Of a DNA stretch of 37,689 nt, positions 10,557 to 19,665 are shown one piece after another. The translations under genes and the position numbers were made by a program. The notes beneath the pieces were generated by a model. The model made no database searches and was not told where the DNA came from. It saw only the letters and a program-made list of their open reading frames with translations. The stretch covers positions 2,817,501-2,855,189 of the forward strand of contig NZ_CP083455.1 in NCBI RefSeq assembly GCF_020229735.1, given 5' to 3'. Each line of letters begins with the position of its first letter. The stretch's first letter is position 1. This DNA comes from Deinococcus taeanensis (lineage in GTDB: Bacteria; Deinococcota; Deinococci; Deinococcales; Deinococcaceae).

Positions 10557-11147
10557 TTACTCCAATTCCGCGCCGGACTCCTCGTCCACACTGGCCCCTT
10601 CACCAGCTGCGCCGCCCGCTCCGCGCCAGTACAGCGTGAGGCTGTTGCTGCCGTACTCACGGACTTCCCGCGTGAAACCCGCATGGTCCGGCAGGCGCGC
10701 GCGGTCCGGATGCTGACAGACCAGCAGACCGGCCGGCGCCACCACGCCGCTGCGCAGCAGTTTCAGGGTCAGCGCGGGAATATCCGCGTCGTACGGCGGG
10801 TCGCTGAACACCACCTCGAACGGCCCCAGACGCCCCAGAAGCGCCGCGGCGTCTCCTTTCACGATCCGGACCCGCAGGTCCAGGGCCCGGGCGTTCGCCT
10901 CCAGCGCCCGGACCGCCCGGGCGTCCCGTTCCACCAGCGTCACGCTGTACCCACGGCTCGCGGCTTCCAGGCCGATAGCGCCGCTGCCGCCGTGCAGATC
11001 GATAAAGCGCGGGTACCGCCCGGCCGGCGCGCGCGCAGACAGCAGATCGAACAGGCTTTTACGCACGCGCGCACCGCTGGGCCGGGCACTGTCCGGCACC
11101 TGCAGGGACCGGCCCTTGGCCGTGCCGCCCAGGATGCGCAGACTCAT
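10557..11147 (-). CDS. rsmD: 16S rRNA (guanine-966 N2)-methyltransferase RsmD
   Basis: Encodes 196 aa. The N-terminal RILGGTAKGR, SAM-binding region FIDLHGGSGAIGLEAASRG and catalytic motif FSDPPYD are diagnostic for RsmD, which methylates G966 (E. coli numbering) of 16S rRNA. The last ~20 residues are a Gly/Ala/Glu-rich tail of no known role. ATG 11147 has AAGGTG (11153-11158) 5 nt upstream. It is the second of three closely spaced minus-strand genes, between the small gene at 11186 and coaD. Confidence 0.93.
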   Translation of the reverse strand: MSLRILGGTAKGRSLQVPDSARPSGARVRKSLFDLLSARAPAGRYPRFIDLHGGSGAIGLEAASRGYSVTLVERDARAVRALEANARALDLRVRIVKGDAAALLGRLGPFEVVFSDPPYDADIPALTLKLLRSGVVAPAGLLVCQHPDRARLPDHAGFTREVREYGSNSLTLYWRGAGGAAGEGASVDEESGAELE

Positions 11148-11185
11148 CGGGTCACCTTCATCCCCTCAGAATACGGCGCCTCCCC

Positions 11186-11443
11186 TCAGGACACGAACGG
11201 CAGGGCCGCCGGGAACCCCGCCAGCGCCTCAGGCGCCAGGTGCCAGTCCTCGCCGTCCCGGCGGCCCTGCCCGGCCTGAACCAGGCGGTTCAGTTCAGCC
11301 TCCACGCGCTGCTGCACGCGCCGCAGGGGCATGTCAGCGGCGCGCTCGACACCGCGCCACGTCAGGAACGCCCGGTGAAAGGCCGGCAGGTCATTCAGGC
11401 CCACCCGGGTTTCCAGGGCGCGCCAGCTGATGGGGTCTGTCAT
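11186..11443 (-). CDS. Small uncharacterised protein (85 aa)
   Basis: Encodes 85 aa, soluble and probably helical, with a short C-terminal hydrophobic end. I do not recognise a family. It ends 38 nt before rsmD on the same strand, so it probably heads the rsmD-coaD unit. ATG 11443 is preceded by TAGAAC and 6 nt, close to the leaderless pattern but with a mismatched last base. It diverges from the gene at 11487, and the two promoters must overlap within 43 nt. Confidence 0.6.
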   Translation of the reverse strand: MTDPISWRALETRVGLNDLPAFHRAFLTWRGVERAADMPLRRVQQRVEAELNRLVQAGQGRRDGEDWHLAPEALAGFPAALPFVS

Positions 11444-11474
11444 GATTCCGTTCTACGCCGCGGGGCGGGGCGCG

Positions 11475-11486
11475 TACAATGCCCCC
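11475..11486 (+). promoter_or_regulatory. Leaderless-type -10 of the small gene at 11487
   Basis: TACAAT at 11475-11480 lies 6 nt before ATG 11487. It fixes the start, although the frame is open further upstream. Confidence 0.6.
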
Positions 11487-11744
11487 ATGACCGATCTGCC
11501 CGGTGACGTTCCCCCCGGTGACCTGCCGGTCACGCCGGACCTCGCCCGGGCGCTTGAGGCGCTGGGAGGGCAGCTGGTGTGGCGCATCGGCAAGGACGAG
11601 GCCAGTGACGACGTGATTGTACGCCTGGGCTTCGCGTCTGCCACGCCGCGCTTCGCTCACCTGCCGCGCCTGCGCAGCGCCGGAGACGCCGAACTGCAGG
11701 CCGCCCTGGCAGACAACCGCGTGGTGATCGAGTGGGTCGACTAG
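11487..11744 (+). CDS. Small conserved Deinococcus-type protein (possible DUF3248)
   Basis: Encodes 85 aa. The N-terminal ~20 residues are Pro/Asp-rich and the rest looks like a small alpha/beta fold with VWRIGKDEASDDVIVRLG and a short acidic end. From memory it resembles the deinococcal domain of unknown function DUF3248, which I cannot verify here. The frame is open upstream, but the start is set at ATG 11487 by a TACAAT -10 placed 6 nt before it. The downstream gene begins 13 nt after its stop, with GAGGG in between, so the two form an operon. Confidence 0.7.
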   Translation: MTDLPGDVPPGDLPVTPDLARALEALGGQLVWRIGKDEASDDVIVRLGFASATPRFAHLPRLRSAGDAELQAALADNRVVIEWVD

Positions 11745-11757
11745 CCGTGAGGGCCGT

Positions 11758-12264
11758 GTGATCGTCGAGGCCACGCAGCACTTCACGCTTCCCTGGACCG
11801 GCGCGCCGGCCGCCGCTCTGGCCTTCGTGCAGAACCCCGCGCGGGCCCTGTCGCACCTGCGTTTCCTGCGGAACCTGCACGCCGGGCCGGACGGCGTGCG
11901 CGGCGAACTGCTCGTGCCGCTGCCCGGCCTGGGTGAGGTGGACCTGCCCTTCCACAGCACGCTGGGCCTCACCCCGGACGGCGCGACCCTCACTCCGGCT
12001 GCCCTGACGGGCGAGCGGGCGTGGGTGGAGGTGGCCGGTCAGGCGAGCGCGCAGGGCGACACGCTCACGTTCGCGTTTCACTTCCGCGCGCACCTCGCCA
12101 CGCCGGACGCGCAGGGCTGGGGCGGCGCCGCTTTCGAGAAGATGATCCGCGCCGCCGCAGGCCGCACCCTGGACCGCGTGGCGCGTGAGCTGCCCGCCGC
12201 GATTGCCAGCGCCGTTCAGGACGCCGGGACCGGCCCACCGGACAGCCGGGCTCACGCGGAATAA
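11758..12264 (+). CDS. Conserved Deinococcus-type protein (possible DUF3809)
   Basis: Encodes 168 aa with no signal peptide. Most of it has alternating hydrophobic/polar strands resembling a beta-rich ligand-binding fold, and the last ~45 residues form an amphipathic helix with a polar tail. From memory it matches DUF3809, found in Deinococcus; function unknown. GTG 11758 has GAGGG (11749-11753) 4 nt upstream and lies 13 nt after the preceding gene, so the two are cotranscribed. A 10-bp hairpin shared with the convergent rsfS follows. Confidence 0.7.
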   Translation: MIVEATQHFTLPWTGAPAAALAFVQNPARALSHLRFLRNLHAGPDGVRGELLVPLPGLGEVDLPFHSTLGLTPDGATLTPAALTGERAWVEVAGQASAQGDTLTFAFHFRAHLATPDAQGWGGAAFEKMIRAAAGRTLDRVARELPAAIASAVQDAGTGPPDSRAHAE

Positions 12265-12265
12265 A

Positions 12266-12292
12266 AGCGGCGCCCTGTATCGGGGCGCCGCT
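12266..12292. terminator. Bidirectional hairpin between the 11758 gene and rsfS
   Basis: A perfect 10-bp stem (12266-12275 with 12283-12292) with a 7-nt loop lies between two convergent stops. Confidence 0.65.
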
Positions 12293-12307
12293 GTCCTGGG
12301 GTGACGG

Positions 12308-12673
<366 letters not shown>

Positions 12674-12785
12674 GGAGTCTCCAGGGGATGAGAGGACGGA
12701 TCGGGGGCGGGCGCGTCGCGCAACAGGTCAGTCTACAGGGCGCGCGCCGCGCTGCGCCTTGACCTGGGATTGACCCCGGGCCGCC

Positions 12786-14030
12786 TCAGGGAGCGGCGGG
12801 GCCCAGCAACCCCCTCAAGGCCCCCAGGGATGAGGCGGCGTCCTCGCCCAGCAGCACGCCCACCTCGCCGGCCGTGACCGGGAAGCGTTCCCCCTGGAGG
12901 CGCGGCAGGTTCAGCGTGCCGGCCAGCAGGTTCGCCTCCGCGACGTCCTGCTGCGTGAACACCTGGCTGGCTTCGCGGCTTCGCGGCACCGGGCTGACCT
13001 GCACGTCGCGGTAACCCAGGGCGTTCAGGGCGCGCGCCAGCGCAGGCCCGAGATTCACGCCACTGGCGTCGACCACCTTCACGTGCACGCCGGGCGTCGT
13101 GGCGGTGGTCGGGGCGTCCCCCCAGATCTGCGCGAGCCGCTCACGGTTCACCGCCAGGTTGAAGGTGCCGGGGATGTCGTCGGTGGGCAGCGTGGCGAAA
13201 CTCAGTTTCATCTGGCCCAGGTACGGGCGCATGGCGGCGATCACGCCGGGGTCCACGTTCGTTTCCACGCCGTTGCCGATGCCGCCCAGGATGGTGGGCA
13301 GCGCCGCGAGCCCCTGCGGGGTGCGCAGGCGGTTGGCAAGCTGCGTCAGCGCCTGCTTCTGGTGGTCGATGCGGCCGTAGTCATCCCCGAACCCCTTGCG
13401 GACCCGCAGGAACAGCACGCCCTGCTGACCGCCGAGGTGGTGCGTGCCGGGCGCGAGTTTCAGGTTCACGCCCGCGGCCTGGTCGACCCATTCGATGCCA
13501 GGCTCCGGCACGGTGACGTCCAGCCCGCCGAGAGCGTCGATCACGCGTTCCACGTAGTCGGTGCGCACGATCACGTACGAATCCACGTGCTCTCCGGTGA
13601 TGGTCTCGGCCGCGCGGACCAGGGCCTGCGGGCCGCCCGAGAAGTACTGACTGTTGACCTTCTGCTGCGCCACCGACCGGGAGCGGTCGAAAGGACCCAC
13701 GTTCGTGTCACGCGGGATGCTCAGCACGTGCACCCGGGTGCCCTGCACCTTCACCAGCATGATCGTGTCGGTGTTCGGCGGCTGCGCCAGCCCTGTGCGC
13801 TGGTCCTGGTTCCTGCAGGGCTGCTGGTAGTAGCAGTACACGATGTCCCGCCCGGCGATCAGCAGCGTGAAGCTGGGCGCCTGCCCACTCAGGCTGGCGG
13901 CCATGGTGGTCGGCCCGGCGCCGCTGAGCAGCGCGAAGCCCGCCAGGGACAGGGTGGCGAGCGTCAGGCCGAACGCCTGCACGGCGCGCAGCCCGGCAAT
14001 CCGGGGGGCAGGATCGGGGCGCCGGGTCAC
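12786..14030 (-). CDS. LytR-CpsA-Psr (LCP) family protein
   Basis: Encodes 414 aa. An N-terminal membrane helix (about 14-40) anchors an extracytoplasmic LCP domain with NTDTIMLVKVQG, LSIPRDTNV, a KVNSQYFSGGPQALVRAAE segment and the RIDHQKQALTQLANRL motif. A LytR_C domain follows near the C-terminus (VHVKVVDASGVNLGPALARAL). LCP enzymes transfer glycopolymers from lipid carriers to the cell wall. GTG 14030 overlaps the yqeK stop as GTGA, so I prefer it to the in-frame ATG 14051, which would overlap by 25 nt. Its place between yqeK and rsfS is a recurrent layout in several phyla. Confidence 0.88.
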   Translation of the reverse strand: MTRRPDPAPRIAGLRAVQAFGLTLATLSLAGFALLSGAGPTTMAASLSGQAPSFTLLIAGRDIVYCYYQQPCRNQDQRTGLAQPPNTDTIMLVKVQGTRVHVLSIPRDTNVGPFDRSRSVAQQKVNSQYFSGGPQALVRAAETITGEHVDSYVIVRTDYVERVIDALGGLDVTVPEPGIEWVDQAAGVNLKLAPGTHHLGGQQGVLFLRVRKGFGDDYGRIDHQKQALTQLANRLRTPQGLAALPTILGGIGNGVETNVDPGVIAAMRPYLGQMKLSFATLPTDDIPGTFNLAVNRERLAQIWGDAPTTATTPGVHVKVVDASGVNLGPALARALNALGYRDVQVSPVPRSREASQVFTQQDVAEANLLAGTLNLPRLQGERFPVTAGEVGVLLGEDAASSLGALRGLLGPAAP

Positions 14031-14632
14031 GTCAGGGGCACGGTGGAGCACAGGTGGGCGTTACAGGGCAGCGCGTGGTAGGCCTGGAGGGTGCGCGGGT
14101 GCACCTGAATGCCGCGGCCCTGCAGGTAGGTCACTTTCGAGACGATGGCGCGCTCCAGCGCGGCGCTCAGGTCGGTGAGGGCCAGTTCGCGGATGTCGGC
14201 GTTCACGCCGCGCCCGGGTTCAGACACATCGGCAATGTACACGCATGAGGACACCGGGTTGCCGCCGCGCGGGCCGGTGGTGTGGTCCTCCACCGCTTCG
14301 AGCACCATGCAGTCCTGGTAGCCCCAGCGTTCCAGCAGCGTCCGGGCCGCGCGGCCGTGCAGGGCCAGCGGGTGCGCTGCGTCAATGTCACACTCGGGCG
14401 GCGCCAGGCGCAGCAGTTCACTGTCCGGAAGGTCCCGCGCGATGTCGTGCAGGACCCCGGCCGCGTAGGCGCGCATATCGTCGATCCCGTTGGCACGGGC
14501 AATCTGCGCAGCGAGTTCCGCCACGCGCAACACGTGTTCGTAGCGCCGTGGCCTGACCATCAGGCGCACGCGCTCCTCCCAGCCGGTCCAGGCCGCCACA
14601 CTGGGTGGCGGGACGAGGAGCTGAGCAATCAC
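14027..14632 (-). CDS. yqeK: YqeK-type HD-domain Ap4A hydrolase
   Basis: Encodes 201 aa from GTG 14632. The HD motifs are present: RRYEHVLRVAELA (first His), AGVLHDIARDLP (HD), ALHGRAAR and DHTTG. YqeK enzymes cleave diadenosine tetraphosphate symmetrically to two ADP. An open frame extends upstream to 14710, but that part is unrelated in composition. GTG 14632 is overlapped as GTGA by the stop of a 10-codon leaderless ORF, and no Shine-Dalgarno site is close enough to explain it otherwise. It sits 110 nt downstream of dacA-cdaR and is followed by LCP and rsfS. Confidence 0.88.
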   Translation of the reverse strand: MIAQLLVPPPSVAAWTGWEERVRLMVRPRRYEHVLRVAELAAQIARANGIDDMRAYAAGVLHDIARDLPDSELLRLAPPECDIDAAHPLALHGRAARTLLERWGYQDCMVLEAVEDHTTGPRGGNPVSSCVYIADVSEPGRGVNADIRELALTDLSAALERAIVSKVTYLQGRGIQVHPRTLQAYHALPCNAHLCSTVPLT

Positions 14633-14661
14633 GACAGTATGTGGCCGCTTCTCCACATCAT
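14629..14661 (-). CDS. Putative 10-codon leader ORF overlapping the yqeK start
   Basis: ATG 14661 (followed by a second ATG) opens the peptide MMWRSGHILS and stops at TGA 14631-14629. The stop overlaps the GTG of yqeK (14632-14630). The ATG lies 7 nt after a TATAGT -10. The design is the same as at 2484-2516: same length, same leaderless geometry and same GTGA overlap, but with no peptide similarity. A role in feeding ribosomes to the main gene is inferred. Confidence 0.5.
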   Translation of the reverse strand: MMWRSGHILS

Positions 14662-14674
14662 GATCCAGACTATA
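14662..14674 (-). promoter_or_regulatory. Leaderless-type -10 upstream of yqeK
   Basis: Minus-strand TATAGT (14674-14669) is followed by 7 nt and the ATG of the leader ORF. It makes yqeK-LCP-rsfS separately transcribable from dacA-cdaR. Confidence 0.6.
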
Positions 14675-14742
14675 CGCCCCGGCGAGGCCCTCAGCTGACA
14701 TCCGGGTCACTTTCTGACCCGCCGCTGACGCACGCCCGGCAT

Positions 14743-15708
14743 TCAGCGTGCAGGTGCCGCCGTCCGCGCGCGCACAGTCAGCCGCACACTCACGGTTTCC
14801 AGCGCCTGCGCGCCCGCCGGAATATTCAGCCGCACTGCCGCCGTGTACGTGCCCGGCCGGTACGTGACCGTTCCCGTCACCTCCCGCAGGCGCCCCAGAA
14901 GTTCCGGCGCCGCCACCACCCGCACCGCGCTGGGCTGCACACTCACCGCCGTGACCTGCAGGTTCGCCGGCGGGTCATTCAGCACCACCCGCAGGGTCTT
15001 CACCGGCAGTTCCCCCATGTCCAGGCGGCGCACCGTGACCGTATTCGGCTTGACGCTCACGCCCGCCACCGGCAGTCCCGTCACGTCCAGCGGCACCAGC
15101 GGCACCTCCAGCTCCGTGCCGACGTTCAGCGCCGCGGGACTGGTCACCAGGCGCGCCACCGCGCTCACCACGCGCCCGGCACCGGAAACGGTCGCCTCAC
15201 CCGGCGTCACCTGATAGCGCGGCAGACTTGAATCGGGCGGCGCCGTCACACTCAGCGTCACCGGGAGGGTCCGCTGCACCAGCGTGTCCACAAACCCCTG
15301 CACGCGCGTGGGCGTCAGGCGCCGGACCTCCGTTCCGCCCGGCGCCGTGACCGAGACAGGCCGCGTGAAACTGCCTTCCGGAACGTCAGTGACATCCACC
15401 GTCGCCTCGATGCTGTCCGGCTGCACGTCCCGCAGCCGCTCCGGGCGCCCGGAGAGAATCACCCGCACCGACGACGGACTCAGCGCGCTCGTGGCGCGTT
15501 TCTCCTCGCCGTTTCCCGTTGTGTCCCGCACCTCAACCGGCACATCGAACCCCTGCTCGACGTTCGCACGCCGGTCGGCGGTCGCCACGAACCACAGCGT
15601 CAGGGAGACGCCCAGCGCCAGCAGTTTCGGCAGCAGGTTGTGCGTAAAGCGCGCCCACGCGTACCGCGGACGCAGCCAGCGGCCCAGCCGGGAGACGCGC
15701 GCCCTCAC
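14743..15708 (-). CDS. cdaR: CdaR (YbbR-domain) regulator of diadenylate cyclase
   Basis: Encodes 321 aa. A membrane helix at about 25-45 (NLLPKLLALGVSLTLWFVA) is followed by an extracytoplasmic region of repeated YbbR-type beta domains (about 50-320), each with the pattern of hydrophobic strands ending in a VxV motif. CdaR proteins bind and modulate the membrane diadenylate cyclase CdaA/DacA. GTG 15708 overlaps the dacA stop as GTGA, so the two are translationally coupled. The frequent third partner glmM is absent here. Confidence 0.9.
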   Translation of the reverse strand: MRARVSRLGRWLRPRYAWARFTHNLLPKLLALGVSLTLWFVATADRRANVEQGFDVPVEVRDTTGNGEEKRATSALSPSSVRVILSGRPERLRDVQPDSIEATVDVTDVPEGSFTRPVSVTAPGGTEVRRLTPTRVQGFVDTLVQRTLPVTLSVTAPPDSSLPRYQVTPGEATVSGAGRVVSAVARLVTSPAALNVGTELEVPLVPLDVTGLPVAGVSVKPNTVTVRRLDMGELPVKTLRVVLNDPPANLQVTAVSVQPSAVRVVAAPELLGRLREVTGTVTYRPGTYTAAVRLNIPAGAQALETVSVRLTVRARTAAPAR

Positions 15709-16529
15709 GCCCGCTCCTCCGGCCGGGCGTCAGGGTCGGTGTCCGGCGGCGCGGCCCGTTCACGCGCCAGCAGCGGCGGGTACGGATCGTGATCGTACAC
15801 AAGCGCGCGCAGCTGTTCACGCAGCTCCGCGCCGTTCAGGTCCGGCCCCAGCCGCCCCCCCAGCGCCACGCGCATGCTGCCGCGCTCCTCGCTGACCACC
15901 AGCACCACCGCGTCCGTCAGTTCGGACAGGCCGATCGCTGCGCGGTGCCGCGTGCCGTAGCGGCGGTACGTGCCGTCACTGGACTGCAGCGGGAACAGGC
16001 ACCCCGCCGAGATCACCCGTGAGCCCTGCACAATCACCCCGCCATCATGCAGCGGCGCGTTGCGCGCAAACAGGGCCTCCAGAAACGGCACACTCACCAG
16101 GGCGTCCAGCGACACCCCCGTCGAGGCGTACTCCCCAAGCGGGGTGCGGCGCTCAATGGCAATCAGTGCGCCCGTCTTGCGCTCCGCGAGGCGCTCCATG
16201 GCCCGCGCCAGATCCTGCAGCGCCGCGCCGCTGGCCCCCATATCCCGTCCGCGTGGGCGCCCCACCCGCTCCAGCGCCGCGCGCAGCTCCGGCTGAAACA
16301 GCACGATCAGCGCGAAGATCCCCACCGTGCCTGCGCGTCCCAGCAGGTAGCTCAGCGTCGGCAGGTTCAGCACCTGCGCGGCCACCCACACCCCCGCAAA
16401 CACCAGAATGCCGCGCACCACGTTCACCGCGCGTGTCCCCGCAACCAGCAGGTACCCCTGGTACACGAGAAACGCAACCAGCAGGATGTCCAGAACGTCC
16501 CGGACACTCACCTGTCCAAACGGCGGCAT
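15705..16529 (-). CDS. dacA: Diadenylate cyclase DacA/CdaA (c-di-AMP synthase)
   Basis: Encodes 274 aa. Three N-terminal membrane helices (about 13-31, 39-55, 64-79) precede the DAC domain. The catalytic motifs are LHDGGVIV (DGG, residues 162-164, where many enzymes have DGA) and GTRHRAAIG (RHR 194-196). The FQPELRAALE linker after the third helix is characteristic of CdaA. It makes the second messenger c-di-AMP from two ATP at the membrane. The last ~35 residues are Pro/Asp/Glu-rich and extend beyond the domain. ATG 16529 has AAGGAG only 13 nt upstream, which is a long spacing. TATAGT at 16600-16595 is a likely -10, giving a leader of about 60 nt. Confidence 0.95.
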   Translation of the reverse strand: MPPFGQVSVRDVLDILLVAFLVYQGYLLVAGTRAVNVVRGILVFAGVWVAAQVLNLPTLSYLLGRAGTVGIFALIVLFQPELRAALERVGRPRGRDMGASGAALQDLARAMERLAERKTGALIAIERRTPLGEYASTGVSLDALVSVPFLEALFARNAPLHDGGVIVQGSRVISAGCLFPLQSSDGTYRRYGTRHRAAIGLSELTDAVVLVVSEERGSMRVALGGRLGPDLNGAELREQLRALVYDHDPYPPLLARERAAPPDTDPDARPEERA

Positions 16530-16594
16530 GGGGGGGCAGGTACTCCTTTCACGGCGAGCAGGGCGGCAGACGGGGCAAGCAGCGGACCGCGCCC

Positions 16595-16600
16595 ACTATA
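16595..16600 (-). promoter_or_regulatory. Putative -10 of dacA-cdaR
   Basis: Minus-strand TATAGT (16600-16595) lies about 65 nt upstream of dacA. No start codon follows at 6-7 nt, so this would be a promoter with a leader. A -35 match is poor. Confidence 0.35.
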
Positions 16601-16723
16601 CGGTCTGCACCCCATGAGAACGGTCGGGCGACTCCTGCCCCCTGCCAGGAACGACACGCACCGCGGCCCGGCGTACAGACCCAGCCTCACAAAACCAACT
16701 ACCTTGCGCTGGTGCCCGCGGCC

Positions 16724-16752
16724 TATGCTGAGCCGCAGCCAGGAGGACACCC
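16724..16752 (+). promoter_or_regulatory. -10 and Shine-Dalgarno site of the MBL-fold gene
   Basis: TATGCT at 16724-16729 is followed by a perfect AGGAGG at 16741-16746, 6 nt before ATG 16753. This gene is not leaderless, in contrast to many of its neighbours. Confidence 0.5.
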
Positions 16753-17433
<681 letters not shown>

Positions 17434-17448
17434 CACCGGGCCAGGCAG

Positions 17449-17485
17449 AGAGGGGCGTCCGGTAATCTTCACCGGACGCCCCTCT
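17449..17485. terminator. Bidirectional hairpin after the MBL-fold gene
   Basis: A perfect 15-bp inverted repeat (17449-17463 with 17471-17485, 7-nt loop) lies between convergent stops. Confidence 0.75.
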
Positions 17486-17493
17486 GCAGGCGG

Positions 17494-18399
17494 TCAATGC
17501 TCTTCGGTCACCAGGGCGCGTGGCGTGGCGTCTTCCTCGGCCGGCCGGCGCGTCTGAACGGGGGTGGGCTCGGGGTACTCGGGGTTCGCCTTGCGTTCCG
17601 GCGCGCGCTCAAAGGACCGGGAATCCACGTGCGCCTGCGTCGGCGGGCGCAGCTTGAAGCGGGTGGTGCGCGCCGGAACGCCCATCGCGATTCCGTGCGG
17701 GGGAATATCCCCGCGCAGCAGGGCATGGGTGGCGAGCATCGCGTCGTCACTGATGACACTGCCGGCCAGCACCGTGGAATGGTACGTCACACGGGCGCCC
17801 CGGCCGATCACTGTGCGCTTGAGGGTCACGTCCGGACCGTCCAGAACGCTGTGCGTGTGACTGTACACGTTCACGTAGTCACTGATGCTGGCATTGTCGT
17901 GCAGTTCAATCCCGCCGATATCGTCGAGCAGCACGTGCCGGTGCACCACCACGTGGTCGCCCACCTCCATGTTGTACCCGACGCTGAACTCCACGTTCTG
18001 CCAGCATTTGAACTCCTGCCCGACCCGGCGGAACACGTGCCCGGCCAGCACCCGCCGCAGCGGAATGCCCAGCACCGGGTTCTGGCCCACCGGCGTCAGG
18101 TCCGCGTTCTTCCACAGCCACAGCAGCGGCTTGACCCGGCCGAACTGCTCGGCGTCGGTGGCCATGTAGTACTCCGCTTCGAAGGTTACGTTCCGCGCGT
18201 CCACGTTGAGCGCCGCCAGGGGCGCGTCGGCCTGCAGCTGCGCGTAGGAACGGCCGTACATCATCTGCGCGAGCACCTCGGCCGCCAGAACGTAACGGTC
18301 AGCGCCCGGGTCGGCCAGGCGCGCGTCCAGGTCACGCAGGAATTCATTAAAGGCCGCCTGCGCGTCCTGACCTATCTCCACCGGCTTGAGCCACGTCAC
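17494..18399 (-). CDS. Left-handed beta-helix acyltransferase-like protein
   Basis: Encodes 301 aa from GTG 18399. The N-terminal ~100 residues are helical. A run of hexapeptide-like repeats follows (about 120-240): GYNMEVGDHVVVHRHVLLDD, GGIELHDNASISDYVNVYSH, KRTVIGRGARVTYHSTVLAG and so on to the exit motif MGVPARTTRF. This is the fold of O- and N-acetyltransferases, including serine and sugar acetyltransferases. His residues in YSHTHS could be catalytic. The substrate is unknown. The last ~60 residues are Pro/Arg/Glu-rich and probably disordered. I chose GTG 18399 over ATG 18405 because TAGAGT lies exactly 6 nt before the GTG. Confidence 0.78.
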   Translation of the reverse strand: MTWLKPVEIGQDAQAAFNEFLRDLDARLADPGADRYVLAAEVLAQMMYGRSYAQLQADAPLAALNVDARNVTFEAEYYMATDAEQFGRVKPLLWLWKNADLTPVGQNPVLGIPLRRVLAGHVFRRVGQEFKCWQNVEFSVGYNMEVGDHVVVHRHVLLDDIGGIELHDNASISDYVNVYSHTHSVLDGPDVTLKRTVIGRGARVTYHSTVLAGSVISDDAMLATHALLRGDIPPHGIAMGVPARTTRFKLRPPTQAHVDSRSFERAPERKANPEYPEPTPVQTRRPAEEDATPRALVTEEH

Positions 18400-18411
18400 G
18401 CCCATACTCTA
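18400..18411 (-). promoter_or_regulatory. Leaderless-type -10 of the acyltransferase-like gene
   Basis: Minus-strand TAGAGT (18411-18406) is followed by 6 nt and GTG 18399. The ATG at 18405 begins directly after the -10, too close for use in this model. Confidence 0.5.
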
Positions 18412-18466
18412 CTGCCTACAGTGAAAAACAAAGTGGTGCTGTCTGCGGTGAGGCCGCCGCGTCACC

Positions 18467-19192
18467 TCAGCGCACGTTCCGGCCCACCACGGCCGCCCGC
18501 ACCGGCGCCTGGCCCAGCGGCGGGTACACCGCCTCCTGGCTGCCCACCTGTTTGGCGAACCGCAGGCGGAACGACACGGCGCTGTCCGTCTCGACCGTAA
18601 AGACCGGCTCGGCCGCCTGGGGCGTGCGCACGTCATCGGACAGCAGCAGGGCCCGCGCGCCCGTGGCCGTCAGGCTCACGCCCAGCGGCGTGCTGCAGGG
18701 GTTCGTGGCGCTGCTCAGGGGCACGCGGAACTCCATCAGCGCCTGGGCGTTGCCGGCTGCGGAGATTTTCTGCTGCGCGGGCATCTGCGCGTTGTACGTG
18801 CCGCGCGGCAGCAGGTAGTACGCGAACAGCGTGGGCAGGTCACTCGAATCGGTGCTCCGCGGGGGGACGATCACCGCCACGAAATTCGTGCCGGCCCGCC
18901 ACGTGGTTGTGCCCGCAGCGTTGCGGGTTCCGCTCACGGCCGGCAGGGTGAGACTCGTGCCCTGCGGGTAGACCGCGCAGGCCTCACGCAGCCGCGCGGC
19001 CAGCAGCTGCGTGCTGATCAGCGCGTCCCCGCGCAGCTGCGTGCGCGCGGTGAGCAGCGCGCTGGCCTGCCCGGTGCTCTGCGTCAGGGAGTACGCTGCG
19101 GTGAGGATCAGCAGGCCCAGAGCCATCGTGATCAGCGTCTCGATCAGCGTCAGGCCCGCCTGGCGGCGCTCAGGGGAAAAGAGAGTCCGCAC
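18467..19192 (-). CDS. Type IV pilin-like minor prepilin (PilW-like)
   Basis: Encodes 241 aa. A 13-residue positively charged leader ends in QAG, followed by the prepilin N-methylation motif LTLIETL with Glu at mature position 5 and a hydrophobic helix (about 14-38). This is the substrate signature for the prepilin peptidase PilD. The size and order in the cluster fit a PilW-type minor pilin, a class that helps prime the pilus tip. GTG 19192 lies 2 nt after the preceding gene's stop. It is the last of four cotranscribed pilin-like genes. Confidence 0.82.
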   Translation of the reverse strand: MRTLFSPERRQAGLTLIETLITMALGLLILTAAYSLTQSTGQASALLTARTQLRGDALISTQLLAARLREACAVYPQGTSLTLPAVSGTRNAAGTTTWRAGTNFVAVIVPPRSTDSSDLPTLFAYYLLPRGTYNAQMPAQQKISAAGNAQALMEFRVPLSSATNPCSTPLGVSLTATGARALLLSDDVRTPQAAEPVFTVETDSAVSFRLRFAKQVGSQEAVYPPLGQAPVRAAVVGRNVR

Positions 19193-19194
19193 AG

Positions 19195-19665
19195 TCAGCC
19201 GCCGTACATCTCGAAGGTCACTTCGTTGCTCGCGCCGCCTCCGCTCGTCTGAATACGGACCCGGCGCACGCTCTGGTTGGGCCGCTGCGTGGCCGCCGCG
19301 CAGTCGCTGCTGAGTGCGTAGCTGCTGCTGACCGTGAAGTTCCCCTGCCCGTCCGGCGTGACGTCCCAGACCGTGACGTTCATGCCGGCGGGCACAGTGA
19401 ATCCTTCCAGGCAGGTGCGGCGCAACCGGTACGTGCCGCGCGTCTCAGTGGGACTCACGGCCGCCGGGTCCAGCCAGTGCCGGCGCAGGTCCTCCGCCGT
19501 TTCCTGCAGGCGCACCGAAAGGTTCTGCCGCTGCTCCACCTGCCGGTTGCTGCTGAACAGCCCGGTCATGATTGAGGACACCATCACCAGCACGATCGCC
19601 AGGACCGCGATGGACACCAGCACCTCCAGGATGGTGAAACCTTGTGTATGACGCTCAGGAACCAT
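19195..19665 (-). CDS. Type IV pilin-like minor prepilin (PilV-like)
   Basis: Encodes 156 aa. The short leader MVPERHTQG is followed by FTILEVLVSIAVLAIVLVMV, a canonical prepilin motif with Glu5 and a long hydrophobic helix. Two Cys residues (in RRTCLEG and LSSDCAAA) could form the pilin disulfide. PilV/GspI-type by position and size. ATG 19665 overlaps the preceding gene by 11 nt and has AAGGTGG 7 nt upstream. Confidence 0.83.
   Translation of the reverse strand: MVPERHTQGFTILEVLVSIAVLAIVLVMVSSIMTGLFSSNRQVEQRQNLSVRLQETAEDLRRHWLDPAAVSPTETRGTYRLRRTCLEGFTVPAGMNVTVWDVTPDGQGNFTVSSSYALSSDCAAATQRPNQSVRRVRIQTSGGGASNEVTFEMYGG

Noticed and set aside
14633..14710. Upstream extension of yqeK by 26 codons
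   Set aside because: The extension lacks similarity to YqeK, contains the TATAGT -10 and the leader ORF, and has no initiation signal of its own.
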